NCBI GenBank assembly: GCA_963930645.1
Contig: OZ005648.1
Coordinates: 196,981,542-197,045,541 of the forward strand
Length of the DNA stretch: 64,000 nt
Source of the DNA: Salticus scenicus
Taxonomy: Eukaryota; Arthropoda; Arachnida; Araneae; Salticidae
Direction: 5' to 3'
Positions 22,168 to 33,395 of the stretch are shown piece by piece (the first letter of the stretch is position 1; every line of letters starts with the position of its first letter). Below the pieces are notes generated by a model. The model was not told the origin of the DNA. It searched no databases and saw nothing but the letters and a program-made list of their open reading frames with translations. Both the position numbers and the translations under genes were made by a program.

Positions 22168-23036
22168 AAAAAAAAAAAAAAAAAAAAAAAAACATCAATA
22201 ACCTTAAAATGCATGGCTTTTTATTTTTAATAAATAACATTTGAAATCCTCCGAGAAATGGGTGTAGTTAATGGGGAAAATATTTTTTAAAAAAAACTAC
22301 ATTTTTCTTGCTTAAATTTATCAGTATATACAAAAATATAGATATTATTCGTTACTCTTACCTTATTTCTATCCGAAAAAAAAAAAAAAAAAAAAAATTG
22401 CCGTATGTTTTTATTACTTTTTACATAAATTATCATAAATCATAACACCCGCCGAAATGACATTGTACTCAGACAGCGTGCCATCAAATGAAAATTGTCA
22501 CATATGAAGAAATAAACTGTCAAAGATTCTAGTGGCATTTGGAAACGATAAAATAGTTTTTGTAAAATTAAAATTAAAAGAAAAACACTATGCAAAGGTT
22601 GCTGCATAAAAGAGATATGAGGTTTTACACCAACAAAAGAACACATGTAATATAAAGAACTTCTTTTTTTTTTTTTAAGATAAATATAGCTATAATTTTA
22701 TAAGGCATTTATATATCTTATTTAATGATTCTTGATGTTATTGTTCCCAATGCAATGCTGGTTAATATTTAAAATATTTATAAAGAAATCATAAAAATAG
22801 ATTCATTTTAATTGTAGGATAAAATATTTTAAATAATATTATTTGAAAACTAAATTAATGATATGCAACAAGACATATATTAATTCTTTTTGAACTTCAG
22901 CTAAACACGACATTCTATTTCATAGGTGTGGAGAAAAATTTCACAATTAATTATTAGAAAACATTCTTTATATGAAGAATGCAATTTTTAATATTCTTAT
23001 ATTCTATATTACCTAAAATTTTATACTTTATTTTAG

Positions 23037-23486
23037 GTTTCAAGCATTCTTGTCTGCTCTGCCTCTTGCCAATTTAATAACATATTTGGATCTGGTGCCT
23101 TAAATAGAGGAAACAATTTTAGATCTAGTAATGGAAATGACGGATTAAACGGGCTTGGAGCATTGGGTCTTAATGACTTAAATGGCTTAGGACTCAATCC
23201 TAATGGGTTAAACCTTGGAGGATTCAATCTTGCTGGAGCCAATCCTGGAGATCTCGGTGGACTCAATCTTGGAGCTCTCAATTCTGGAGCTCTTAATTCT
23301 GGAGCTTTCAATCCTGGTGGAGCCAATCAAGGACTTGGCAGCAACAATGATCCACAAGGACTTGGTACATTAGGACTAGGTTATGGTAGATTGGGACTTG
23401 GCTATTATGGACTAGGACTTCGAACTCTTGGTGCCGGTTATGGATTACTTGGACTTAACTACGGTCGACTTGGTTTAAGAAACTGA
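23037..23486 (+). CDS. Gene 2, exon 2: secreted Asn/Gly/Leu-rich structural protein
   Basis: Begins after TTTATTTTAG. Phase-0 join to exon 1 (14840-14854) gives 154 aa ending GRLGLRN, stop TGA. Residues 1-17 form a signal peptide (hydrophobic FIVSSILVC, then small residues). Residues about 20-60 are Asn/Gly-rich. Residues about 63-105 follow a five-residue pattern (x-N-[LSPQ]-G-[AG]: LNSGA, LNSGA, FNPGG), resembling pentapeptide-repeat spacing. Residues 114-154 are LGLGYGRLGLGYYGLGL-like, close to gene 3's C-terminus. A role as an extracellular cuticle or matrix protein is inferred from secretion and composition. The in-frame TTG at 23163 is internal and not a start. Confidence 0.8.
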   Translation, partial: VSSILVCSASCQFNNIFGSGALNRGNNFRSSNGNDGLNGLGALGLNDLNGLGLNPNGLNLGGFNLAGANPGDLGGLNLGALNSGALNSGAFNPGGANQGLGSNNDPQGLGTLGLGYGRLGLGYYGLGLRTLGAGYGLLGLNYGRLGLRN

Positions 23487-23586
23487 TAAATAGAAGTAGC
23501 ATTAAGTTATAATTATAAATTCGCATCACACTCATTCATAGAACTTTGCAATTCATTAAAAATAAAATATTTATTTTTCTTATTTA
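23487..23586 (+). terminator. Gene 2 3'UTR and poly(A) signal
   Basis: AATAAA at 23561-23566, 75 nt after the stop codon, followed by a T-rich stretch. Unlike genes 1 and 3, no splice donor follows the stop. Confidence 0.65.
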
Positions 23587-23740
23587 TATTACTTTTTTAA
23601 GTAGACTATAAACGATTTGTATCAATTGAGCAATATTAGTTTGAAATATTGTATTAGTGGATTTTACAGAGGATAAACGAATTTTTTAATACAACATACC
23701 AAAAAAGTACTATAAACTCATTTTAAACATTTTAACATGA

Positions 23741-23802
23741 GTGAAAATCATATGTTTCGGTAACTTTTTTGGTTTGCAATCATTTCGTTTATCTGTCTAT
23801 CC

Positions 23803-23834
<32 letters not shown>

Positions 23835-24360
23835 GGAATTTTGTTATCACGATAACTCCCGAAATAATACTTCAGATCGAACTAAATTTGAACAGTGAAC
23901 TTATAAATATTTTGGATGAGTTTATTAACCAAGATGTTTTCAAGTGGCGGCCTCTTGAATTTTGATGTATAATAAACCATATAAGGGCCTCAACCAAGGT
24001 TATTAATGAATTTTATCCACCATTTTTAACAAAGGGCGGATGTTAGCTATGCGATGTGCAGATGTGCTAAGCAGGACAATTTGAAATCAGGGTACCAGTT
24101 GAAAATTTATAATCAAGGTAACTTTTTAAATACAGATTCAGTTCGATCTAAAGTTGGACAATGAACTTACCCCACAAATATCGTGGATGAGTTCACTGCG
24201 CAACTTGTTCCAACATTTTGTTTCCAAGTTGCGGTCATTTGAAATCAGGCTGCTATTTGAAAATGTGCCATTACGATAACTTTTAAAATTACTACATTAA
24301 TTCAAACCAAAGTTGGAAGTGAACTTGCGGTTCGAATATCTTGAATAAGTCCGCATAGTA
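23741..24360. repeat. Diverged tandem units of roughly 160-260 bp
   Basis: Each unit has 'tatcacgataactcc / aatcaaggtaactttt / attacgataactttt', then 'gatc(g/t)aa(c)taaa(t/g)ttgga', then 'gtgaactt' and 'ggatgagtt'. A TA microsatellite lies at 23803-23829. Three units are visible. Confidence 0.5.
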
Positions 24361-24759
24361 ACTACTCTTATGTAAAATTACAACAAAAAGAAATCAATAA
24401 TGTTGAAAAATATATTTTATGTACACATTTTAAAGATAATGTAACTAATTATTGCAGAATTACATTAGTGATCCATATTACATTTTTCTAAAGTAGAAAC
24501 ATTAATTCTTAATTTTTGTTGAAAAATTAAATATAATATATATATTTTTACGACGTCCGAATCAAAGGTGCAATTGTTTACTTTGGAAACAAGAATTTTT
24601 CTTTTAGATTTAAGCAAAAAAGATTTTATACTAAAGTAAATATGCTTTGATTATTGAAGACTTTTTTTAAATGAAACTCTCTGAAAATATGCAGTAAAGT
24701 ATATGCTATTTCTTAATTATATGATGTTGAGATGTAGCCATAAAAAAAGGGTAAATAAT
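24361..24759. other. AT-rich spacer
   Basis: No gene or repeat end recognised. Confidence 0.4.
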
Positions 24760-25190
24760 AGCAGCGTCATTTGTTGGCCGATATACACCTAAATTAAATC
24801 AGCATTTTTATTATTATTTTTTTTTCCCTGTTATTGACATCGCTGATATCAAATTTTATAAATTTATCTGCTATAGAAGGTGAGATAGACTCTTTTCATA
24901 CAAGGGGAAATTTTACAACACCAATTTTAACAGCACTAACTGTTGGGCGATATTCATTAAAAGTTGATAAACACCGATTTAAGTCAGCGTGAAATTAAAT
25001 TAATTTTTATGAAATTGTGTGCATTTGATCTTCAGCTACCAAAAATGTTTTGTACATACTTATAGAAACACACAGGAATTTTCGAAAAATGATCAAATCG
25101 TGTTCAGGAAGTTTCAAAACGTGTAAATAAATTAAAAACTGGAAAACAAAACTTTTTTATGAATCCAACAAACTTTTAAAAATAAAATGG
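24760..25190 (-). mobile_element. Old, decayed family A copy
   Basis: Weak but ordered matches to A2/A3: 'tgttgggcgatattcattaa', 'ttgataaacaccgatttaa', 'cgaaaaatgatcaaatcgtg', 'tcaaaacgtgtaaataaatt', 'tttatgaatccaac'. The microsatellite and hairpin end are eroded. Confidence 0.55.
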
Positions 25191-25476
25191 TATGTTTCCA
25201 CTTTAAAAATGGTTGCAGTTTAGCTGCAATAATATTTTGGAGCTAATTTTCATCATTTACTACTTTAGCAGTAATCACTATTTAAATAGTGAAAATCAGC
25301 ACCAAACTATTGGTTGCAGATAAACTCGAATCTTTTATCTGGTGAAACGCATCATTTTATTTTTTGAACAGAGAGTTTTATTCTATGCATACCTAGGAAA
25401 GTAAAAATTGTTGGATAAATTTTATTTGATGATTAGGTAATGCAACATAATTTTATAGTCACATTACTTTAATTTA

Positions 25477-26395
25477 TTAACCACTTAACTGCCCCGATCG
25501 AGTATATTCGATTGAGTATATTTTTGTGTGGCCTTGTAAATCTAATGCTAATAATACTGTCGTCTATGGAAAGCTTCTTTTGTGCATATGTATAATATAT
25601 TTTAATTTTATTAAAGTTTGTGCAATGTACAGTCCTTCAAATCTGGTTTATAGAAATACCTCTCATAGAACACAGTGCTTACTAATAATTTCGGGTACCT
25701 CTGTAAGCAAACCAGTGACGGTACATACTCCATTTTCAGTGAGAAACATTTGATAGTGGACATGAATAACATATTTCAATTTCATTAAGATTTGTGTAAA
25801 GTAACGGTATTAAAATATGGTTTATAGAAATACCTCTCATAAAACACAAATCTTAGGAATACTTCCGAGTGTCCCTGTATATAAACCCGTGATGGTATTT
25901 ACTTCATTTTTAATGAGAAACATATAGTGGACTTGAATAACATATTCCAATTTCATTAAGATTTGTGTAAATTAACAGTATTAAAATATGGTTTATAGAA
26001 ATACCTCTCATAGAACACAGTGCTTGGGCATACTTTCGGGTGTCCCTGTATACAAATCTGTGATGGTGTTTACTCCATTTTCAATGAGAAACATCCGATA
26101 GTGAACCTGAATAACATACTTCAATTTCATTAAGATTTGTGTAAAGTAATGGTACTAAAATATGATTTATAAAAATACCTCTCATAGGATACAATGCTTT
26201 GTAAAACTTTAACTTTTGGGTGTCCCTGTACATAATCTAGTAAAGGTGTTCTCTCCATTTTCGATAGAGAACATCCGATAGTGAATTTGAATAACATATA
26301 TCAGTTTCAAGAAATTCCATAAATATTTACGAGAGTTAGAGCACGGACAGACAGACAGACAAACCGAATAATTTCAATCTTGTTGGAAAGTGTTA
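25477..26395 (+). mobile_element. Family E element, copy E1, with four ~172-bp tandem units
   Basis: 'cctctcata' recurs at 25661, 25832, 26004 and 26177 (spacing 171-173). Each is followed by 'gtgtccctgta(t/c)a(t/c)aaa' and 'cattttcaatgagaaacat'. The array is followed by CGGACAGACAGACAGACAAA (26344-26363) and the hairpin end 'TTGTTGGAAAGTGTTAAAA' (26380-26398). The left edge TTAACCACTTAACTGCC (25477) looks like a piggyBac end; relation unclear. Confidence 0.7.
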
Positions 26396-26899
26396 AAATT
26401 GAGATAAAAACTAAATTAAAATTAAACAAGAAAAAAAATCCTGCAGCGCGCATTGATTAGTAACACTTTCCAACTGTACGTAATTGTTGTATCGAATAAC
26501 TTTTAATCTGAAAAAGTTAATCATATGATATTCTATGCAAAATATTATTTTAGAATATTAAAACTACATGTGAATGTTTTTATGATTTTTATAATAGAAA
26601 GATTTTAAATATAACTTTTAAAAATTCTGTCCTAAAACTTAATCCATTGACTTTTTTTTTTTTTTTTTTTTTTAGGACTGAGTGCCTATTAGTCTCAATC
26701 TGGGATTTTTGCGTTGTCGATTTCGATAGTTGGACATTTGTCGAAATCTAAAATTTAAAAAAAAATCTAATAGTCCTCCGTCCTAAACTAAATTCTGCTT
26801 TTGCCACACTGTAAAAAAAAACGGGAAAAAAACTGCATAATCTGCTGTAAATTTTTCGCAAGCTGAGGAAAAACAGCATTTTAGTTTTTTTTACTGTAA
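26396..26899. other. Spacer with a small AAAAAC-ended inverted repeat
   Basis: CACTGTAAAAAAAAACGGG (26805) and AGTTTTTTTTACTGTAA (26884-26900) look like the ends of a tiny (about 95 bp) MITE. The interior motif 'ctgctgtaaatttt' resembles the units at 33014-33385. Poly(T) at 26650-26672. Confidence 0.4.
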
Positions 26900-26939
26900 T
26901 TTGTGAAATCGTCTGCTGATGTTTTATATCTGGTTGTTC

Positions 26940-27038
26940 TACAGCTGCGTGCGCCATTATTTTATTATCCAGAGATTCTGACAAAAGGAAGCTGAAACTT
27001 CAAGCAGGTGAATTTTAATTCCTGCTCTTCGATTTCTG
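26940..27038 (+). ncRNA. Possible first exon of an unrecognised transcript
   Basis: A locally GC-richer segment ends in TTTCTG|GTAAGTGC, a full consensus donor at 27039. A matching acceptor and poly(A) signals occur at 29385. No TATA box or ORF is visible. The pairing is a guess based on splice signals alone. Confidence 0.25.
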
Positions 27039-27589
27039 GTAAGTGCAATTTTAATTGTTTTGTATTCTTTTATTGTTATAAATGTATCAGACTTATATAC
27101 TTGATTCACAAAGATCCAGTCATAAATCGTCCATTATTTTATACAACCTATTGTATAATTAAGTACGATAGAAATTCTTATCATGAAATGTAAATTTTTA
27201 TATTATTTGTTGAGAGAAAGTACAATATAATTTTTACTTAATCAGATTATTTTGCCTACTGTATTATTTGTAAAATTTATAGATTTCTTGTTCTATTTTA
27301 AACACTGTTTTTATTACTGGTTCCAAACTTATGGAATTAGTATGTATAATACAAACGTGAATTTTAAAAGAGATTTCTAGATTTTTTTTCTTTTTTCCAT
27401 CATTTTTTTTTTTTTTTTTTTCTCAAGCAATGTTAAACTCGTCCAATTTTTGAAAAAGGTCGTTTAAAGTTCATCGATTTTCGTTTAGAGTTAGTTTTAA
27501 ATTTGCTTATTTTTGTCAAGTCTTTCTTTTTAAAAATGGCGATTTTTATAGGCTTAATTTTCAGAATTGAATTTCTTCCTGAAATTATT

Positions 27590-27620
<31 letters not shown>

Positions 27621-27979
27621 TTTTTTTTTCAATCTTTGCTAATAAGTGTTTAATTTCTTTCTTTTTTTTTTCCAGTTTAATGCAGAGATATTTAATTTAT
27701 TACTCTCATAGAAACTACATTTAAATTATGACTTTCTTACTGTGACTTCAAGCGAAAGTTACGTTTCTATTTATTTCTCGTAAATTTTACATTAATAACC
27801 TATATCTCAATATTTAATACGAATTGGCCCATTGCATGAAAAAATAATGAATTAATGATTGAGTTTTCTCAAAATTTTTCATACTTTTCATAATTTAAAA
27901 ATATTTTTCCGCATTTGTTTTCCTTCATTTTGTTCAAAATGAAGTATGAAATTCATTGCACAAGATTTTAAAATGTTTC

Positions 27980-28011
<32 letters not shown>

Positions 28012-28583
28012 GAACGTCTGATAAAGATTTTTTTATTTTTTTATTTATTTATTTATTTGTTTGTTCATTTGATTGTTGTATGGAATAGCGTTCTAATCGA
28101 TGATTCCATCTCACCTCAGGAACGATATGTCTGATCACCATCATAGATTATTAAAAAAAAAAAAAAAAAAAGTTAAATAAGTAATAAAAAGATCATTACT
28201 AAGTGAAATATCTCTAAACTTTTTCCCCCTAAAAGGTCTTTTTATTTACGTAACTTTTTTTCTAAAATATTGTACAAAATTTATAACAATTTCTTTTCCT
28301 ATGTGTATATAAATCAGTGGTTCAGAATAATCTTTTAAACAAACTAAGATATCATTGTTCCTGAATAAATATTTTGATATGCCTTTCAAAGAAGGGGAAG
28401 AGACAGTTTCTTGTTATTCGTGACAAGCAGATGTCTCTTTCTGGGTATTAAACAATTTTGAACAAAAACCTTTAATCATTTTTGTGGAAAATGAAGTATA
28501 TATCTATTTAAAATAAATTGAAAAACTAAATAACAATGCTTATTGGGTTAATAATTGATTTATTTAGCTTGTGAAATATTCTA
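27039..28583. other. AT-rich stretch
   Basis: CT microsatellite (27590-27611) with poly(T), poly(A) 27980-28008 and TTTA repeats (28035-28058). No supported gene. Confidence 0.5.
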
Positions 28584-28790
28584 ATGAAATATTTATGTCA
28601 TGTTAACAATAAAAATTGTTTGCTAAAAGCGTGTGTTGAGTGTCCAGGTACTGAAGCTGTTACAGCAGCAACATTTGATTTCGATGAAGAGAATTATGCA
28701 TTATGTGTTATATGGGAAGATGGGGACTTAATAAAAATGCATGTGCTTTTAAGAAAATGTAAATTGAGTTACTGGGTTAAAAAGAAAAAG
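28584..28790 (+). pseudogene. Fragment of a transposon-associated domain with a C..C..CPG motif
   Basis: The open frame from 28584 reads CLLKACVECPGTEAV, then FDEENYALCVIWEDGDLI, then an A-run destroys it. It resembles a domain with the pattern C-x5-C-x2-CPG...(D/E)...W that I recall from uncharacterised, probably transposon-derived, invertebrate proteins. The similarity is from memory and could not be checked. Too short to be a gene on its own; no start context, splice sites or conserved C-terminus. Confidence 0.35.
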
Positions 28791-28809
28791 AAAAAAAAAA
28801 GGTGTACAG

Positions 28810-29130
28810 GTGTTGGGGTTAAGACAAATTGACTGCGCCATGTGCCTTGGTCTAAGTAGAGCGCCCTCACCAGTGTTTTTTTTTTTTTTTTTTTTTTTTT
28901 TTCCCTCCAGAGTCCTAAATCATATTTACGCAAGTTTTGAAGAAAACTACTGGAAATTCGGAACGTCTAGGCAGACGAGCGCGACCTGCGGTCGAACTTG
29001 TCACCTTACGTCTACCAGCTTTCAGAGCAGAACTTCTTGGCCACTGGTGGATCGGGTTAAAGCTGGCATTTCTCATAATTATATAAGAAAAATTAATAGA
29101 AGGAAATTATTGGGGCAAAACTAATGATAA
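28810..29130. other. Degenerate segment with poly(T)
   Basis: T27 run (28876-28902) inside otherwise GC-richer sequence (28810-28875; 28960-29070), which looks like decayed coding or retroposed DNA. No family recognised. Confidence 0.35.
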
Positions 29131-29385
29131 AAGCAGAATTTATTTCTACCAATAAATTTTGATTTTTATGAAAATTGGTCAGTTTTTCTGCCAAATGAAA
29201 TAAAAAATTAAATTATAGATGAAATTAAGAAGTTATCTATTATGCATAATGTTGCGTGTATACATATATATACATATATAGCCCTATGCTGTTTCTCTGT
29301 GTGTAATATTTTCAAAGGTAAAACACAATTCCTTTGAGATTATTGTTTTCTAAATGAAATTTTTTTTTTATCTCTTTTATTCCAG

Positions 29386-29545
29386 GTGCTTGATGAATAT
29401 CAACCCGAGCATGGAAAATAAACAAAGAAAAAATAGCATTAAAGATGGAGTCATGCCCCGCGTGTTGTAATTGTTGATGAATAACCTATCGAATTACGAA
29501 TGGTTTTGATATGTAAATAAATGTCATGCACAATTTTTAATAAAT
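29386..29545 (+). ncRNA. Possible terminal exon of an unrecognised transcript
   Basis: Acceptor TTTTATTCCAG ends 29385. Two AATAAA motifs (29516-29521, 29540-29545) and a T/A-rich downstream follow. Short open frames after the acceptor (VLDEYQPEHGK-stop, or one of about 28 codons) are not convincing. Could be the 3' exon of a non-coding RNA or of a gene whose other exons I cannot see. Confidence 0.3.
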
Positions 29546-29657
29546 GTATACAAGTTCGTTTAAAAATTAAACATTTTTAATTGCAGTTTTCACGTGATAT
29601 TGCTGTAATTATGTTCCATATTAATGTTTTAGATAATTACCTTTTAGCTTCATTTTA

Positions 29658-29870
29658 CAGTCGGCTGCAAAATTATTCGAGCACTAACAACAATCCTTGC
29701 CAAAAAAAGTACACTTAATACAGCTTTGTTAAATAAATCCTTGTTGAGTCATGTTCTTAATCAGTCTAAGAACATGATTCGACAAGGATTTACTTAGCAA
29801 AACAGTCTTAAGTGTACTTTTTAAATATAGAAATTATTGGCTTGTGCTCGAAAAATTTTGCAGCCGACTG
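29658..29870. mobile_element. Foldback MITE, Tc1/mariner type
   Basis: 213 bp with ends CAGTCGGCTGCAAAATTATT / AATTTTGCAGCCGACTG in inversion, TA on both sides (29656-29657; 29871-29872). The arms extend to the centre (AAATCCTTGT(T/c)GA, ATGTTCTTA, AGTACACTTAA on both sides). Confidence 0.85.
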
Positions 29871-30965
29871 TACATGTAAATGCAAGAATAGTATAAATAA
29901 AATATTGAATTTCCATTAAAGCTTAATTAAAAAAAAAAAAAAAAAAGAAGAAGAAGAAGAAGAAGAAGAATGGAAAGGGGAAAGGACGCTTTTGATTTTA
30001 TTTATTTACTTATTTATTTATTTATTTATTTTTTTTATTTTTTTTTTTTTGAGAAAATAACTCATAAATTTTCCATTTTTTTTTTTTTCTTTTTTAATTT
30101 TCAACATATATGGTAAATAAGTTGAAAATTTTCAATCAAATAAATTCAATATTATCTTTATTCTGCAAATAGAAAACATTTTAATTTAGTTGTTTATTTA
30201 TTTTTTATTTTATATATATTTTTATAATTTTGATAATATAGAAAACATATGAAAATACAGTGTAGCATAGAAAGCATAATATAAAATTTTTTACAAAATA
30301 TTTTTATGCTGTTCTGTATCTAATTCTATGCTGTACCTAATAGGTATAGTTATGGAAAACTATATATGATTGAATATTTCATGTTCTTAAGCTGTATATG
30401 AGGCGTTCTGAAAGAAACAAAAGAAAAATTAAGTAAATAAAACTCTGTAAAAGTTCAGTTTCTCTGCCAGTAAGGCATGAATTTATAAAAATAACACATG
30501 AAAGGGAAAGTTGTAAAAAAGAAAAAATTATGTAATAATAAGATACCAAACTCTCATAATACTTAAACTGTTCTGAAATCAGAGAAAAATTCTCAGAAAT
30601 TATACTTTTACAGAGTAATTGTTTTTTAATAAAATTTGCAGCAAATTTTTGCTTTGGAATTAACAAGGGAAAATGCCATAAAATTTACAAAATGACACAA
30701 AATCTTAGAAAAATAAATAAATAAACAAAATAACATCGAAAAGTTATATAAAGTCTACAAATGTCTATATAAATATGAATAAAACACTAAATATAATGAA
30801 ACACTGATTTATTTGTTAAAAATATATAAAAGTTAAAATATTAACATATGTTTCGATACCACAAGGTATATTTTTCAAGACTGTTTCAACTGTCACACAA
30901 TCTTCCATTTTTTATATATTTTCATTTCTCATTTCAGCGCCATCTACGGATTCTTGTGAAAATTC

Positions 30966-31008
<43 letters not shown>

Positions 31009-31431
31009 TCTGCTGTATTTCTAAAGTAGCTTTAACCATATTTTCGGCAAATTTATATAATATTTTATTGCACAGTGTTTTTTGCAAATGAAAATTTCCA
31101 TTATTTTTCATATGATAACCGGATTAAATTTTCTGTCTAAGTTTTATTATCCAGCTATCATAAGATAAACAATATAAATTTTTACCATAAAAAATACTAT
31201 GTGCAATGAAACATCATAAATTTTCTAAAAATATAGTTATATCTACTGCAGGTATACTATAAAGAAAAACTAAATTTGCCTGTTAATCAACAGATGCCAA
31301 AAAATAAAAATGCATAAAAAATCAAAGATAATGTTATAATAGAGGTATCGAAGCATATATTAATTTTTTAACTTTAAAATTGCACTTTTAGTAAATAAAA
31401 CAATGTATCTGCAAATGTGCTATAAAAATTA
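29871..31431. other. Low-complexity AT-rich stretch
   Basis: AAG and TTTA repeats at 29945-30060 and T40 at 30968-31007. No gene or element end recognised. Confidence 0.5.
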
Positions 31432-33011
31432 CACTTCTGCTCAAAAGTTTAGTAAGATTTGCAAACGATCAGTTTTTTCAATTTAAAAATTTATCTCTCG
31501 ATGAAATGTTTTCAAAGATTGAGTATTTAAAGAACTAAGTCTTCCTCGTGTTTTTCAGTGAAGATAGGTTTATGACAGCATTTAAGAGGCCGGTAATAAA
31601 ATGACAAAAAACAATAATGTTTGTGATTACCCTGTTTCGTTAAGTGAACGAAATGAACTGAAACTTTAGGATATGTTAATATAGACCCAGTTCAATGTGT
31701 GGATGAATTTGTGTGACGCTAGCATGTTAAATAATACAGATATAAGCATTTATTTTAAAGCTCAAAGAAAGAAAAATTTAACATTTTTTTTTTTATTTAT
31801 ACTATGCAGAGTTTTTAACGCAAATTATTTCCACTTTCAGATAACTTGAATAAACACTTTTAAAACAATATACAGTAATCGGATTTTAAATATGTTTAAT
31901 ATCTCATGCAATTTGAGCATTTTTATGAAAAACGCTTTCACTGCGCATCTGAGAAAGATTTAAAAAAAATGCATAGGTTGAAAGCTATATAAATTGGGCA
32001 ACATTTGTCAAAAGGGTATTCGAATAGAGTAAATATTAAGCAAATTATACAGAAAAAAAAGAGCTAGATTTTAGATATTTTTCAAGAGTTGAAATTTCTT
32101 AAGTGGTTCTTCACATGCCGCATAATTAATTTGAAGATTCAATTATTTCAGCTGCACTCCAAATGTACATTTTTGTGAAAAATCTCTTATAAGCTTGTAA
32201 CTCTAACATCTTTATGTTTATTTACTAAGATTTGTAAGATGATAAAGGGTTTTTCACAAAATAGAGCTTTTGCTAAGTTGATAAAATAATTGGATCTTTA
32301 CATTAATTACGCGGCATGTGAAAATTCGCTTAAGAAATTCAAACTCTAGGAAAATATCTAAAATCTAGCTCATTCTTTTTCGTATAATTTACTAAATTTT
32401 TACTCTATTCAAAGGCATTTTTGACAAAAGTTGCCCAATATATCTAGCTTTCAACCTATGCAATAAAACATTTTTTAATCTTTTCCACATGCGTAGTAAA
32501 AACGTTTTTCATAAAAATGCTCATATTTCCCGAGATATTAAAAAAAAAAAAAAAATTATTCCGATTGCAGTATATTATTTTAAAAGTGTTTTTCCTACTT
32601 ATCTGAAAGTGGAAATAATTTGCGTTAAAAACTCTGTATATTATAAATGAAAAATATGTCGATTTTTTTTTTCTTTTTTAGCTTTAAAATAAATACTTAT
32701 ATCTGTGTTATTTAACATTCTATCGTCACACAAGTTCATCTACAAATTGAATTGGATCTACATTAACATATTCTAAAGTTACGATTCATTTCGCTTGCTT
32801 AATGATACACGGTGATCACAAACGTTATTGATTTTTCTCAATTTTTTACCGGCCCCCTAAATGTTGTCTTAAACCAATCTTCAGTGAAAAACACGAGGAA
32901 GACCCAATTCTTTAAATACCCAATGTCTAAAAACATTTCATCGAGAGATACGTTTTTAAATGGAAAAAAACTGATCGTTTGCAAATCTTGCTAAGCTTTT
33001 GAGCAGGAGTG
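31432..33011. mobile_element. Giant foldback element (1.58 kb palindrome), Tc1/mariner type
   Basis: The left half is mirrored by the right half across about 1580 bp, with the turn near 32220. Paired blocks include GCTCAAAAGTTTAGTAAGAT / inverted at 32982-33006, GATCAGTTTTTTCAATTTAAA, CCTCGTGTTTTTCAGTGAAGA (shorter forms), ATACAGATATAAG and GGAAATAATTTGCG. TA at both ends (31430-31431; 33012-33013) and ends CACTTCTGCTCAAAAG / CTTTTGAGCAGGAGTG fit a Tc1/mariner target duplication. No ORF. Arms of about 780 bp are exceptionally long for a MITE. Confidence 0.85.
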
Positions 33012-33013
33012 TA

Positions 33014-33385
33014 AAATCCAAAACTGCTGTAAAAAGCAGCAGAAAAAGCAGTAAAAAGTACGATTTTACTGTAAAAGCTAAAATACAAATCAACTGTAAA
33101 AATAATAGCAGAAAATACTGTAAAATTGACAAATGTGCAGTAAAAGCTAAAATACAAAATTGCTGTAAAAAAACAGCAAAAAATGCTGTATAATTTACAA
33201 AAGAACTGTAAAAGTTGAAATACAAAACTGCTGTAAAAAAACAGCACAAATTACTGTAAAATTGACAAAGCTGCTGTTTCCTTGGAAAAACGCAATTGCT
33301 GTATATTAACAGCAAAATATGCTGGCACCCATATTGCCAGCATTTTTCGCTGTAATTTTACTGTGGTTTTTTTTACAGTGCAGAA
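33014..33385. repeat. ~70-bp tandem repeat of CTGCTGTAAAAA units
   Basis: Units near 33018, 33089, 33158 and 33228 share 'ctgctgtaaaaa(a)cagcA', 'tactgtaaaattgacaaa' and 'cagtaaaagctaaaatacaaa'. The block ends TTTTTTTTACAGTG (33367-33382), inverted to the CACTGTAAAAAAAA end at 26805, so it may be an expanded MITE. Directly abuts the giant foldback. Confidence 0.6.
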
Positions 33386-33395
33386 TTTCATCAAA

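Larger units (their letters stand above)
14855..23036 (+). other. Gene 2 intron 1 (8182 bp, phase 0)
   Basis: GTAAGT donor; acceptor TTTATTTTAG ends 23036. Filled with repeats: non-LTR fragment, tandem array, B2/B3, A5, A2, A3 and microsatellites. Stretches 19150-20170 and 22190-23000 hold nothing recognisable beyond A/T runs. Confidence 0.65.

Noticed and set aside
23033..23326. 97-codon minus-strand Pro-rich ORF
   Set aside because: Antisense shadow of gene 2 exon 2.
25600..26330. Regular direct repeats suggesting a CRISPR array
   Set aside because: Whole 172-bp units repeat with no unique spacers; this is a eukaryotic tandem repeat.
32927..33315. Overlapping ORFs on both strands of the 70-bp array
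   Set aside because: Tandem repeat without a stop in several frames; composition follows the repeat unit.
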